Positions 45,461-56,884 of a DNA stretch of 64,000 bases are shown piece after piece. The translations under genes were made by a program, and so were the position numbers. Under the pieces are notes generated by a model, which was not told the DNA's origin, made no database searches, and was given only the letters and a program-made list of their open reading frames with translations. Position 1 is the first letter of the stretch, and each line of letters opens with the position of its first letter. Source of the stretch: Trichosphaerium sp. ATCC 40318 (lineage: Eukaryota; Discosea; Flabellinia; Trichosidae); NCBI GenBank assembly GCA_038496445.1, contig JALMLS010000420.1:558001-622000 (forward strand), given 5' to 3'.

Positions 45461-47721
45461 ATGAGAGTCTCCCACGGCTATTGGAAGAACCAAGTAAATC
45501 AACGGCGAACAATGAACGAAGTTGCGCAAAAATTGCGCGTTCATGTATGCGCTGATTGGTATAACACTTCATATCGCCAAGTTGGAGCGCTAGGCGCATA
45601 CTATGTGTTGCGAAAGTACGAACCGATGTTTCATAGCGCAGAAAGCTTTTAACCATCTCTCTGTCATTTCCAACGCGTGAATTCCTTAAAAATGCCTGTT
45701 ATAAATCATTTCGTTGTCCTGCCGCTGAACTAGCAGAGTCGTTACTAATTTTGAGTTATACAGCTATGACTATTCTCTAAACGCGTGTCTCAATGCCCTA
45801 TACGCAGAATACACATGGAAACCATGGCAATTCCTGTACGTTAGGTTTAAAATGCCTTTTGAAAGTAACGCTCACTCCACCAAGTCAAGCACCTAACAAA
45901 TATTGGGAAGATATCACAAACCAACGCCAAAAAATGGAGCAAATTGCAAAACGACAAGAAATCAAAACTGTTGATGACTGGTACAATACAAGCTATTCAA
46001 CGTTTAGAAATTCAGGTGCAGGTGCACTATTAAATACGTAAGTCGGTCACGTGTATAATCATAAGCAAAAATATTGACATACAGACAGGTACAGTAATTC
46101 TATTTCTTCTTGTCTAGAATCAATTTTTCCCTCCTATAACTTCAAACCATGGCTGTTTTTGTACGTCTTGCACCCTTCCTTGTGTTCCTCAGTGACTGAT
46201 ACTGAAAAAGGGTTGTTCCTTCATATGGGTGGAGCTTAGAGAACGCAAAAGAAGCCATTGAAGAACTAGCTGAATGCTTAAAGCTGAAATCACTTTGCGA
46301 GTGGTATGATGTTAAGGAAAGCGAATTAGAGAGTATACCAGCCGCCTTGGCCACCCACCAGTATGTCAATGAGTGATTTATAGTAACGTTAATTGAATGA
46401 AGGTTTAAGAAGACTCTTGCTGATTGCTTATTTGCCCTGTATCCAGAATTCAAATGGAAGTTTTGGGAATTTGAGTATGTTTTTTACAGTAAACATATCA
46501 TGCTAACTGTATGTCCAGTCAAGTGCCTGAAAGCTTTTGGAACGACACAATAGGTCACCGTCGTGCGCTTGATATTATTGCCAGAGACTTGAATCTGATG
46601 TGTTGCTCTGATTGGTTCAACGTTAGTGTTCATGATCTTACACGTTTTAAAGCTGACAAAATTGTGTTAACGTACGCATGTCCTTTTGATGTTTTTTACT
46701 AAATTCATTGACGTTATTTATACAGATATGGTGATTCTCTGGGAGATTGTTTGGATGTTTTGTTTCCTAATTTTTTCTGGTATCGTGGATATTTCAAGTG
46801 AGGAGTTTTTTTTAATGGTAATCATCGTATTGTCTAATTGTTTCATTAAGAGATGACCCTATTAAGTTATCTTGGAATACTTTATTAGAAAAACAGAGTG
46901 TTCGTGGCTATAGCCGTAAGCCAGAGCTCTTCTGGGATAGCATAGAACACCAGAAAGCTTTTCTTTATCACTTGAGAGAACAACTTAATTTGGGAAGTCC
47001 TAGCGACTGGTACAGCTTAAAACTCTTACAGTATCGGTATTACTCACTTTACTTTTCAGGTATCGTATCAGAATAGAGCAAATAGTATCTGAGGGAGGCC
47101 GTGGAATACGAAAGTATTGGCAAACAGCTCTTCAAGCAATAGAACCAAACTTTTCGTTTAAATGGCCAAGCTTCTCCGCAATTACTAAATGTTCCAAACA
47201 GCAGTACGAACTTTCGCTTCGTGTACGAACATTAGAATGCTCATACTATAACAGAGATCTTTTTCGGAGCGTGTGCCGGATATTCCCTGAATTGAACGTA
47301 ATAGAAGAAGCCACCATTGCAAGCAGAACGTCATCATTTGGTGGATTATCAATAGATGTCTACATACCTTCACATAATCTCGCAATTGAATATCAAGGTA
47401 CAAACCTATTTGCTAGCTTTAGTAGATGATTATAACTAAGCGTCTATTTTAGGAGAGCAACACTACGATGATACACTGACCTGGCATTTATCTGAAGTAC
47501 AAAAAGTTCGAGATATGGAGAAGATACAAGCGTGTAATGAATCAGGTATTTGTCTTGTACCTATACCATACTGGTGGCGTGGTGATGACGAATCGATTGC
47601 AGCTACTATAAAACATCATAAACCTGAAATTGACTTGAACGTGTCTCATAACGTTATACCTCTTTTAGAAAGCGATATTCATTTACATGAAACGCGACAA
47701 GGGCACACAGGTTCGTATTGA
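45461..47721 (+). CDS. DWY-repeat protein with C-terminal PD-(D/E)XK-like nuclease domain
   Basis: It starts MRVSHGYWKNQVNQRRTMNE. Five or more repeat units follow, each of the form fW..i..qR..le.iA..L.i....DWYN.s, as in EVAQKLRVHVCADWYNTSY, PNKYWEDITNQRQKMEQIAK, LAECLKLKSLCEWYDV, VPESFWNDTIGHRRALDIIA and LNLGSPSDWYSLKL. Linking halves look like YSYDYSLNACLNALYAEYTW followed by KPWQF. After the repeats comes a distinct domain: FGGLSIDVYIPSHNLAIEYQ GEQHYDD, then RDMEKIQACNESGICLVPIP YWW. The order Asp-x-Tyr-Ile-Pro...Ile-Glu-Tyr-Gln resembles Vsr/DUF559-like PD-(D/E)XK endonuclease folds. It may be a repeat-guided nuclease; this is inference. About nine introns with short exons, one or more per repeat. 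The end is taken at TGA 47719-47721 (HTGSY); splicing at 47713 would extend it to 47808. Confidence 0.72.
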
Positions 47722-47808
47722 TAAAGTCTTCCATTTTCACTAACCTCTGGTTTTTTACATACAGGCCAAACGCTTATGGGTCCACGTCAAGTATTACTGC
47801 ATTGCTAA

Positions 47809-48844
47809 ATGGAACACTCACGTAAATCAACACGGGCTTATTCATACTCGCAACGTCTTCCGGATAATAGGGCCCTTGCGGGTATGGAAGTTACACATAC
47901 AGGTTGGCTAACAAAGAAAACAACGTCTGCTGTTAATTCTCAAACTGCACGGTATTTTGTTTTGCGCGGCTCGACGTTATCTTTCTATAAAAGCGATAAG
48001 GTGCTTATTTAAAGCGTATATTATAATTAAATTAAAAATCACGTGATCAACAAGTTTTATACTGCAAAATTTTACTCTTTTTGATTAATACGTATGTTAA
48101 CTATTGTAATTGTTTAGGATATTGCTTCAAAGAGCCGTGGCGATATTGATCTTAAACATGGTATTTATTTTTACATATTTTACACAATTTGAAGCTAATG
48201 ATGTGCGTATTAGCTCTAGTAAAGGAAGAGCAGACAGAAGGACGGTTTGCTATTACTATTATTACATTACTTCGTAAATGGACGTTAAAAGCACCTGATA
48301 AAGATCAATATGATACTTGGTTGAAGCACCTTGAGGCTGTATCTAAAAAAAACGGGCTTAATGGCGCTAGCGTTGATGTTGGTGTTATTCATAAAGAACA
48401 TGCTGAATTGAAAGAAAAACTTGTAGAGATGACTAGTTTATTTGCACAATTGGAAAGAGAGAATGAAAAAATGTTTAGTACGCCATAAAAAGAAGAAATG
48501 AATTCAAAAAAAAAACTTTTCTGTGTTTTTGGCTGTTCTCTAAGTAACCAATAGAGACTGCGTTCAATGATCTTCAAGAAGCTCTTGCTAGTAAACAAAA
48601 TGCTCTAGCTGATGCAGATAAGAAAAATGCAAAATTACAGAAGCGTGTCAGTGCTCTTGAAGGTAAGATTTTATCTTTTTTTTCTTTTATTGTTTTGTGA
48701 TTACTGGTGTTCATACTGGCACTTAGTGTCCACATTTATTTGCAGATAATGTTCGCTAAACATTATATCCTGTTTGATTTATTAAGCCTCACTTTTTTAC
48801 TAGCTGAAGTACAGGAGCTACGGAGTCAATTAGAAAACAAATAA
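47809..48844 (+). CDS. PH-domain protein with C-terminal coiled coil
   Basis: A basic N-terminus (MEHSRKSTRAYSYSQRLPDN) leads into a pleckstrin-homology domain: MEVTHTGWLTKKTTS, ARYFVLRGSTLSFYKSDKDI, EEQTEGRFAITIITLLRKWT, and the closing helix DQYDTWLKHLEAV with its invariant Trp. Next is a charged coiled coil (LKEKLVEMTSLFAQLEREN, FNDLQEALASKQNALADADK, VSALE, AEVQELRSQLENK), ending at TAA 48842-48844. PH domains usually bind phosphoinositides, so a peripheral membrane adaptor is likely. Five introns; one carries TCACGTGA at 48039. The ATG lies directly after a possible late stop of the upstream gene. Confidence 0.78.
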
Positions 48845-49278
48845 ACGTTAACTAATTCACGTGATTTTTGTTTAATTAACGGACCCAAAATCTCTAACGT
48901 TGCGAAAACTCGCATCTTTTCTATCCATGACAATTTTTTGCCTGTACGTAGGATCTTATCAAACATGGCCATGTTAACTTATTGAGTACACAAACTATAT
49001 ACGGAACCAAAAAAGCTTTTTCTTTTGCAACTCTACACCTTTGTTTGAATAGTTTTTGTACCAACTTTGATGCTGTATGTATACACATGTTTATTACGAG
49101 TTGGGAATTTTTGATAGTTTTTGTTGACGACAACTCTTGTGGTTTTTCCGGTTTGTTGAATAAAACTTAATAAATGAAAGTTGTTTACCACGGTTGACCT
49201 CCCTATCTATCGCGTTCTCACATTCTCACACGGACTAACAACACTGTTGCAACGTTTCTCTAAGGGTCAGTGGTAACC
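48845..49278. other. Intergenic stretch
   Basis: Between the PH-domain gene and the ABC transporter. It contains TCACGTGA at 48857-48864, 13 bp past the PH stop codon. I see no gene. Confidence 0.5.
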
Positions 49279-52200
49279 ATGTCTGATGCAGACGTCCCTA
49301 TTCTCAGTGGTAGCCAGAATTCGGCGCCAACTACTGAAGAAAGCGGTGATATTGAAATGCAAGTGAGAACACTCGAATCCAAAACGTCAAAAAAACGAAA
49401 TAAGAAAAAGTCTGAACAAAACGCTCCAATACACACTGTAAACGCATCAACAAGTGATGATGATGAAAAAGAAACAATAGACGTAAACGTAAGACTCAGT
49501 TTTGATTGTATTTCTTTATTTGTTCAAAGCTCCCCTTATTGGTGCCAAAGCAACACCACGAAAACATATTAACGCGTGATACACGTGTGATTCGTTTATT
49601 AGTCATAAGAGATTTTTTCGGCCACAAAACTAATAAAACGCCTAGGGTGATACTATTGTGCAAATAAACGAGGATTACTTATCATTAACTGGCGCTGGAG
49701 TAGCCATAGACAATATAAGCTATGATTCTGTCCATTCTGTTTCAGGTGATGATTGTATTGCTTAGTACTAGGCGCTAATTCACATTTAGGCGGTTTTTGT
49801 ACAAAAGGGATTGTTAGAAGAAGGTACGACGAAGATTTTTGCATTTTTTTCTTCCGTTTCTCAAAGTTCGTGGGAATTGAACTCCACTTGCGTTGACTAG
49901 CTTGATTTTTCGTCTGTTACCTCTAAAATATTTGTGTGTAATATGATCATTGTGTTACGATGCAACAGAAGGGAGTATCAAGCTCTACAAGCATGGTTTT
50001 CCGTCGAAAACATTTTTGGTCTTAGTCACGTTTTATGAAAATTAACTTATTGAGATTAGTACACTTCGTAATGTCACTATGGTACTTCAAGTAGGAGAAA
50101 TGACAGCTTTGCTTGGAGGTCCTAAGAGTGGAAAAACTAGTTTGTTCGACATAATCGCTAATACTCGTCCTCAAGACACTACAGGTTTTCTAACAATACT
50201 TGGTGTGATTGTAGCTGATTTCATTAGGTGATGTACGCATTTACAACCCAACACCTCAATCTCAGAACCAGCATCGTGCATTCTCTTATGCACCACAAGG
50301 AAATCACCATAGACCCTTCCTTACAGTAAGAGAGACGCTGACGTTTGCTGCAACTTTGCAGGGTATTCCTCACGGTACCGTGAAGAGTTTGTTACGTGAT
50401 ACTGAGACTTGTACTAGATAAGGTTTCGACAACTGTTAAGTCTATTATGCAGATGCTACGTATTGATCATGCAGCTGATACTATTATCGGTGATGATTTC
50501 TATCGTGGTGTATCAGGTGGTGAGAAAAGACGTGTTACTATTGGTGTTGCACTTGCAAAAGAGCCTAATTTTTTCATGTTTGATGAACCTACAACTGGTA
50601 CCTTGCTTTTAGCATCTTTTATACTAATAGGTTATGTCTTACTTACTCGCTTTTTCAAGGACTTGATGCAGCTGTAGCATATGAGCTTTCAGGATGTCTA
50701 AGAAGTTTGAGTTCAGATCAAGGAACGCCAATATTATGCACATTATTGCAACCTAGTCAACAAGTTCTGAAGCTATATGACAACTTGGTCATTCTCTCTG
50801 AAGTATGTCTTATACTGTATTTACTGTAAATGTGGTGATAATATATCTAAATTCTTTTATAGGGCGAGGTGGCTTACTGGGGTCCTGTTTCGGAGGCCAT
50901 ACAATATTTCCAACAATTAGGATACAACCGTCCAGCTGAATACAACGATGCTGAGTTCTTGTCTCAAGTTACTGATCATCCAGAGTTATTCGCAGATACC
51001 TCACCAACTGGTAAAGTTGGTGCAAGGAATAGAGAGGACTTTGTTAATGCCTATGATAGTAGCAAACTGAAAAAAAAGATGGTGAGTCACGGTTGTCGGC
51101 TTATTCTTTTTGAGTATATGTTTTTCTTGCTACTAACTTGTGTTGTAGCACAAGAGAAAAAAAAAGGTTAAAGAGCAAGCTAAAGATTCTAATGCCAGAG
51201 CTCATACTGAGAAGTATCCAGCATCTTATTTTACTCAGTATAAAATGCTTGTTTGGCGACGTATGAAAGAACTTATGTTAGATTGGATCAATGCTTCTCT
51301 TATGTTTGCATGTTACTTGGGTTAGTTTTTTAACAAGAGCTATCTAAAAAATGTTGTTAATCTTTTGTTTTAGGTATTGGTTTGTTCCTTGGTTTCTTCT
51401 TTTGGGATATCGGAACAGAACAAGCAGATATAGAAGTCAGGTAGTAAATTAACAAAAAACGTGATACTTGTTCTATGTTCTTACTTTGAAAGGTTCTCTG
51501 CATTCTTAATATTACTACTGATGGCAACATTCGTAACTGTAGCTTTTCATGATCCCATATTGCAGTACAGACCGTTGTTTTACTATGAGCGGAAACAGAG
51601 GTACAAAATCGTACTCATTTTGGATCAAAATCGCTAACTTTTTTAAAGGATGTATGGTGTTATCCCGTTCTACCTTAGCGAGTTTACATATCAAGCGTTA
51701 CTTACCCTTTTGGACTCATTTTTAATGTCATGTCCTTTTTATTGGTTATCTGGGTTACAACGTGATGTAGGACGCTTCTTCTTTTTCTACTTATTGATAT
51801 TTACATACCGTCTTGGTATTGGAGGTACTTACTCCTACAAAAGGACTTATACGCTTTATTAATACGTATAGCGACTCTAAAGGGTGTTATATACACTGTA
51901 GAGAAGGAAATATCTATACTCTTGTTTGCTGTAAGTGTCTAGCTTGTTTTTCCCACAACTGTCACTTTTTGATGTGTTTGTTAATATCCTATTTTTGTAG
52001 ATGTGGATTTGGCCTGTGATGATGTTATTCGGTGGTTACCTTATCAATGAGGGCGCTGCCCCTGACTGGATCAACTGGGTCTTCTGGCTAAACCCTTGGT
52101 GAGTACTGAAGTTATCAATAAGTCACTAAATGTATTCACTGTTAAGGTTCTATGCACATGGTGCACTATCTATCAATGAATTTTCTGGCTTAACGTTGAC

Positions 52201-55032
52201 TTGTGCAAGTGATGAGTTCATACCACCAAGTACAGTACCGCTTTTTAACGCAACTGCTGCTCAAGGTATAAACAGTTTTATTTTTACTTATAAATTAACA
52301 CATTATCACAGGTGGATTTGAAGGCAATCAGTTATGTCCTTTTACAACAGGAGAACAAGTTCTTATCACGAAGAATATTGAAACTGAGGACAAGTATGTT
52401 TAGACTGCAGTTTTCTGTTGTATACAACCAAACTCACGTGCTTACTCTCTAAGGTATAAGTGGTACTGGTATGCTGCAGTATTAGGATATAGCTTGCTGT
52501 ATAATGCTATAGTATACTTCATCATGAGGTTCTGGAAGGCTGAGAAGCATCATAAGCCTAAATTCGATCGTACAACAAAATACTATCATGCCGTTTATCT
52601 AAACTTTGGTTAGAGGAACTAGCACTTGAGAGAATTACAACCCAAGACACCATTGGAGGTGAATTATTCGATATTGATGGCGCTGCGTTATCTTGGACTT
52701 CTACGTCCTTGAAGATTCCTTCAGGAAGCAGAAAACTTATCATTGATGATGTCAGCGGTTACGTGAAGCCAGGCATGGTATTGGCACTCATGGTACTGTT
52801 GTTACAACAATTGTTACTTGAGCTAATTATTGTTAGGGTCCTTCTGGTGCTGGAAAGTCAACTATCATGGATATTTTAACTGAGCGTAAGACTTACGGTA
52901 AGATCTATGGAGACATTGAAGTAAACAGCGCTGGCAAGCCTCCAAATTTCAAACAAATTATTGGATATGTCGAGCAAGCTGACTTTGTATTTGAGAATCA
53001 AACAGTACGTTTATATCTCTGTGTGTTCATGAAAGATGATTATTTAATAATTTTATAGATTCTTGAGGCAGTACAGTTCTCTGCTCAAACTCGTCTTCCT
53101 GAGGATATGAGCGAAAAAGAGCGTGATAAGATTATTGATCAAGTTATGAGTTTATTGGAATTGACAAAGATTTCTGGTCAAGTTGTTGGTCATGAAGGTT
53201 CAGGATTGAGTAAAGAGGAGCTCAAACGAGTTGCTATTGCTGTAGAACTTGTGACAATGCCTAAAATCTTATTTGTTGATGAGCCAACATCAGGTACTGT
53301 TTTCGGAGTTTTTTCTTGTTTTAGCTTTGCTAATCTAATCTTGAATTAGGTCTTGACTCTTTTGGTGCTGAGCTTGTTATGAACGCAATATCGCGTATTG
53401 CCCAGAGCGGTTGTGCTGTAATTTGTGTCATTCATCAACCTTCAAGACGCATTTTTGAGCTGTGTACTGATATGTTACTCCTTAACCGTTGGGGAAAACA
53501 GATGTTCTTTGGAAAGATTGGAAATCGATCCAAACGTGTTATCAAGTACTTTAAAAACCTTGGATTCAACGTACGTCTTAACACGTGTATGATTAAGTGA
53601 GTTAAATATTACTTAAGTTTGGTAAAGACGAAAATCCAGCAGATGTTGTTTTAAACATTGCATCTGATATATACGCTGCTGAAAATGATACAGATTGTGT
53701 AGCAGAGTTTAAGCAATCGAAGGAGAGAAAAGATATGATTACAACGATTGGTGAGATCAAAAACGAGTTTCAACCTCTTCCTACAAATGTTCCTTGGTTT
53801 AAGTCAGGTTTTTGGCGCCAGCTTAAGGTACATGCCTTACACCGTTATCAATAGTAGTGTTGACAATCGCTTAGGCTTGTACCAAAAGATGGTGGCTTGC
53901 TCAAGCACGTGCCGGACATGAATTGTGGCTTGATTTTGCTCGATCAGTATCTCTAGGTATGCGATTAAAAGTCCTTTTTTCTCTTTGTTTAACACTTTTA
54001 CTCAGGTATACTTATTGGTTTTATGTTTCTTAACATGGAAAGCAATCAAGCTGGTATACTACAACGCCTTACAGTACTCTTCTTCGCTATATTTTATGGT
54101 AACATTAAAGCGTAAGTCAAACTCAGGGACTTATTTCTTTTTTTAATCTATGATATAGTTACTCTGCTATGCCGCGTATATTTGAAGCTCGTCGTGTTTA
54201 TTATCATGAACGTCGGAGTGAACAATATAATGTATTTGCTTTTACCCTAGCCATCCTTTTAACGGATCTTCCGTTAATCTTGTCTGAAACCTTCATATTT
54301 TTTTCAATACCTTATATACTCGCTGGATTGGGTGAAACTGCTGGAGATTACTTTTTCTTCCTACTTTGTGTAGTAGTGTATACATTGGCCTTATTTAATT
54401 TTGCACGCATGCTCGGTACGTCCAAAACAAGGAAAAAAAAAACCAAGTCAGGATTTTTTCTTATTTTTTTCTTGTCTTATTTATCTTATTATGGCTTTAT
54501 TCACTTACACATTACGTTTTTAGGGTTTGCGATGCCTACTAACCAACTTGCCAATATTTTCTTTGCTGCTATGTTTACAGGATTTGCTTGTGTTTCTGGA
54601 ATCTTTATTCCTTATGATGACCAACGTGTTTGGTTCTCTTGGATGTACTGGATATCATTCATTAGATACGGTTTTGAACCACTTGTTATAAACGAAATGC
54701 AAGGTCAAACATTCACATGTGATGCAAATGAATGTACGTAAACGTTTTATTGAATCAAAGCCAAAATATTTTTTATCTTGATCGTGGCTTGATCCTCTGG
54801 CTTGTTTATTAATGTTGCTTTAGTCTTTCAGCTTAACTTCACATCAACTGTTGATAATTCAAGTGTCTCACGATTGATTTGTCCTTTCACTAGTGGTGAT
54901 GATGTTATAGAGTTTTATGACTTTGATAAAGATCTTTTATGGGTTGGTGTTGCTGCAAATCTTGCTTTCTTTGTAGTATACTTTACAGGTGGAAGTATAC
55001 TCCTAAGATATGTTGATTGGACAAGAAGATAA
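49279..55032 (+). CDS. Full-length PDR/ABCG-type ABC transporter
   Basis: It starts MSDADVPILSGSQNSAPTTE (49279) with an acidic, basic-patched N-terminus. NBD1 has Walker A GGPKSGKTSL, signature VSGGEKRRVTIGVALA and Walker B FFMFDEPTTG. A helix bundle follows (ASLMFACYLGIGLFLGFFFW, LILLLMATFVTVAFHDPI, and the re-entrant WIWPVMMLFGGYLINEGAAP). NBD2 has Walker A MGPSGAGKSTIMDIL, a divergent signature GLSKEELKRVAIAVELV, Walker B ILFVDEPTSG and a conserved IHQPS. TMD2 (VFAFTLAILLTDLPLILSET, FTGFACVSGIFIPYDD, WMYWISFIRYGFEPLVINEM) ends VDWTRR at TAA 55030-55032. The NBD-TMD-NBD-TMD order matches fungal and plant pleiotropic drug resistance pumps, so it should export hydrophobic compounds or lipids across the plasma membrane. 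More than fifteen introns. Confidence 0.92.
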
Positions 55033-55528
55033 AGAACAGCAAAGAATAAATAAAATGCATTCAGCCACTCACTGTGACAACATTGTTTTTGTTGTTTATA
55101 GATGTTAACAATCTGCTGAAACCATTCTGGTTGACGACCCTCTAACCAAGTACCATGAAATGGTGCCTTGCAGCGAGCTGTTGGTGGTGATGAGAAAAGC
55201 TCAGTTGAAAGACAATTTTTTGCATCTATTTCATGTACCAATAAGACTTTTTGTACACTCTTACGTGTAGCCAAAAAGACGTTTGCCAGGTGAAAACGCA
55301 TACATAATTAACTGTCGGTTCCTCTTTTATGGAATGTGGTTTGAGCACGTGCGCCAATGTTCGGTATTCTGCAAAGTACTTTGTATTATACTACAATATT
55401 ACATATTATTGAAATAAAGTTGACTTTTTAGCCTTTGCCCGTTTTGTAATAGAAAGGTAGATGTCATTTTCCAGAGGTTACGACGTCTTCCTTCTCAACA
55501 GTGGATTTATTATGGTCTGAGATTAGTT
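55033..55528. other. Intergenic region with a possible minus-strand gene fragment
   Basis: On the minus strand an ATG at 55301 opens a frame (MRFHLANVFLATRKSVQKVL, then TARCKAPFHGTWLEGRQPEW) that looks protein-like for about 65 residues before running antisense into the ABC transporter's last exon. No family is recognised. It could be a small gene, a relic, or chance. Confidence 0.3.
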
Positions 55529-56884
55529 ATGTTCAAAAACAAGAAAGTTCGCTTGGTTATAGCTACTATTGCCTTTCTGGTCCTTTTACAAGTCATTGAA
55601 ATGCATTTGGGAGGGCCAGGAGCGTTTATGATGGATAGCATACAAACGAGCCGTGTACGGCCTAAAGGGGATATCCTTATCGTTGTGATTACAACTAAAA
55701 AGTACGCAATGCGTCTGCAAGTGTTTCAAGCGTAAAAGACGAACGTCTAACGGTTTTTTTTAAATCAAGCTTCATCGAGCGTAGATTTAGTACTATTGCA
55801 AAGACTTGGTATCGTACATGGCCTGATGGAGATGCTGTGTTCATCGGGTATGAAGAAAGGTTTTTTTCGAACAAAAGAAAATACACGTTTCACGTGACAA
55901 AATATGACTTTTTATTAGTGACGGTCCTGTTAAAATACAAGGTATAGGTGATAACTATGTAGTCGTACATGATGGTCCTAAGAAGTGGTACGTCAGTTTT
56001 GTATGTGATAAGGTACAAGCTCACTTTTTTTCTGAGAACTAGTTCTGCACTAAAAATCGACCTTTGTTGCAAATTAGTTGGTATTTACAATGAGTTTGAA
56101 ACGAATCCGAGATTCGCTAAATAGTATGTAAAATGTGAATACTTCGATCTCTTGGAGCATCTACTTTTCGTCTGTTGTAAAAGCAACTTACACTTATGTT
56201 TAGTAATTGGATCTCACGCATTGTTGATGACACTTGGATCCATACTGAAAATATACAAGACTTCTTAGCGTCAAAAGATCCAAAGGAAAAACACTGGATA
56301 GGTTAGTATCATAGAAGCTCAGGGTTTTCAGTAATTTTGTTTGTAGGTAAAGTAAATTATTTTATTAAAGATGCTGGCGGATTTGAATCAGTGACGCCTC
56401 CACTTACCGATCATGGAACATACTTTGATGGAGGTGCAGGTAATCCATAAATGTCTATATAAACCTTTTATGTATACTAATTATAAAATAAGGCTGGATA
56501 GCCAGTAGAGCGAGTATCGTTGAGTTCAATAAAAACAAAAATACATTTATAAACTTTTGCAAAAAGCATTCCTTTGATGATGTTGCAATAGGTGCGTACC
56601 ACTCTGTACGAATTATAGATTTACTGATTATACACTTAAAAGGAGAGTACCTCACAGCTATGAAATCAAACGTAACTGACCTGGGTATGATGTCAAAGAA
56701 GCCTGGCGAAAGAGCCTTTAACATGTTGGAGTTTACTACAGAACTTTACGATAACAAAAACTCGTACTGCAAGGTAAGAAAGATACCAATGCAGTATCAT
56801 GTAAAAATACAGTATATGGAAGATTATGATAAAATATTACGTAACAAAAAATACGATAAGTACTGCGCTTTGCGTGGCTTGTAA
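55529..56884 (+). CDS. Fringe/C1GALT-like glycosyltransferase (GT31-like), type II membrane protein
   Basis: It starts MFKNKKVRLVIATIAFLVLL, a basic cytosolic tip followed by a signal-anchor helix, typical of Golgi glycosyltransferases. The catalytic region reads GDILIVVITTKK, FSTIAKTWYRTWPDGDAVFI, a DDT metal motif in RIVDDTWIHTENIQDFL, HWIGKVNYF, GTYFDGGAGWIASRASIVEF and SFDDVAIG. These match fringe-type beta-1,3-glycosyltransferases in order. It would add a sugar, probably from a UDP-sugar, to glycoproteins in the Golgi. It has about eight introns, and the stop TAA follows YCALRGL at 56884. Donor and acceptor specificity cannot be told. Confidence 0.75.
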
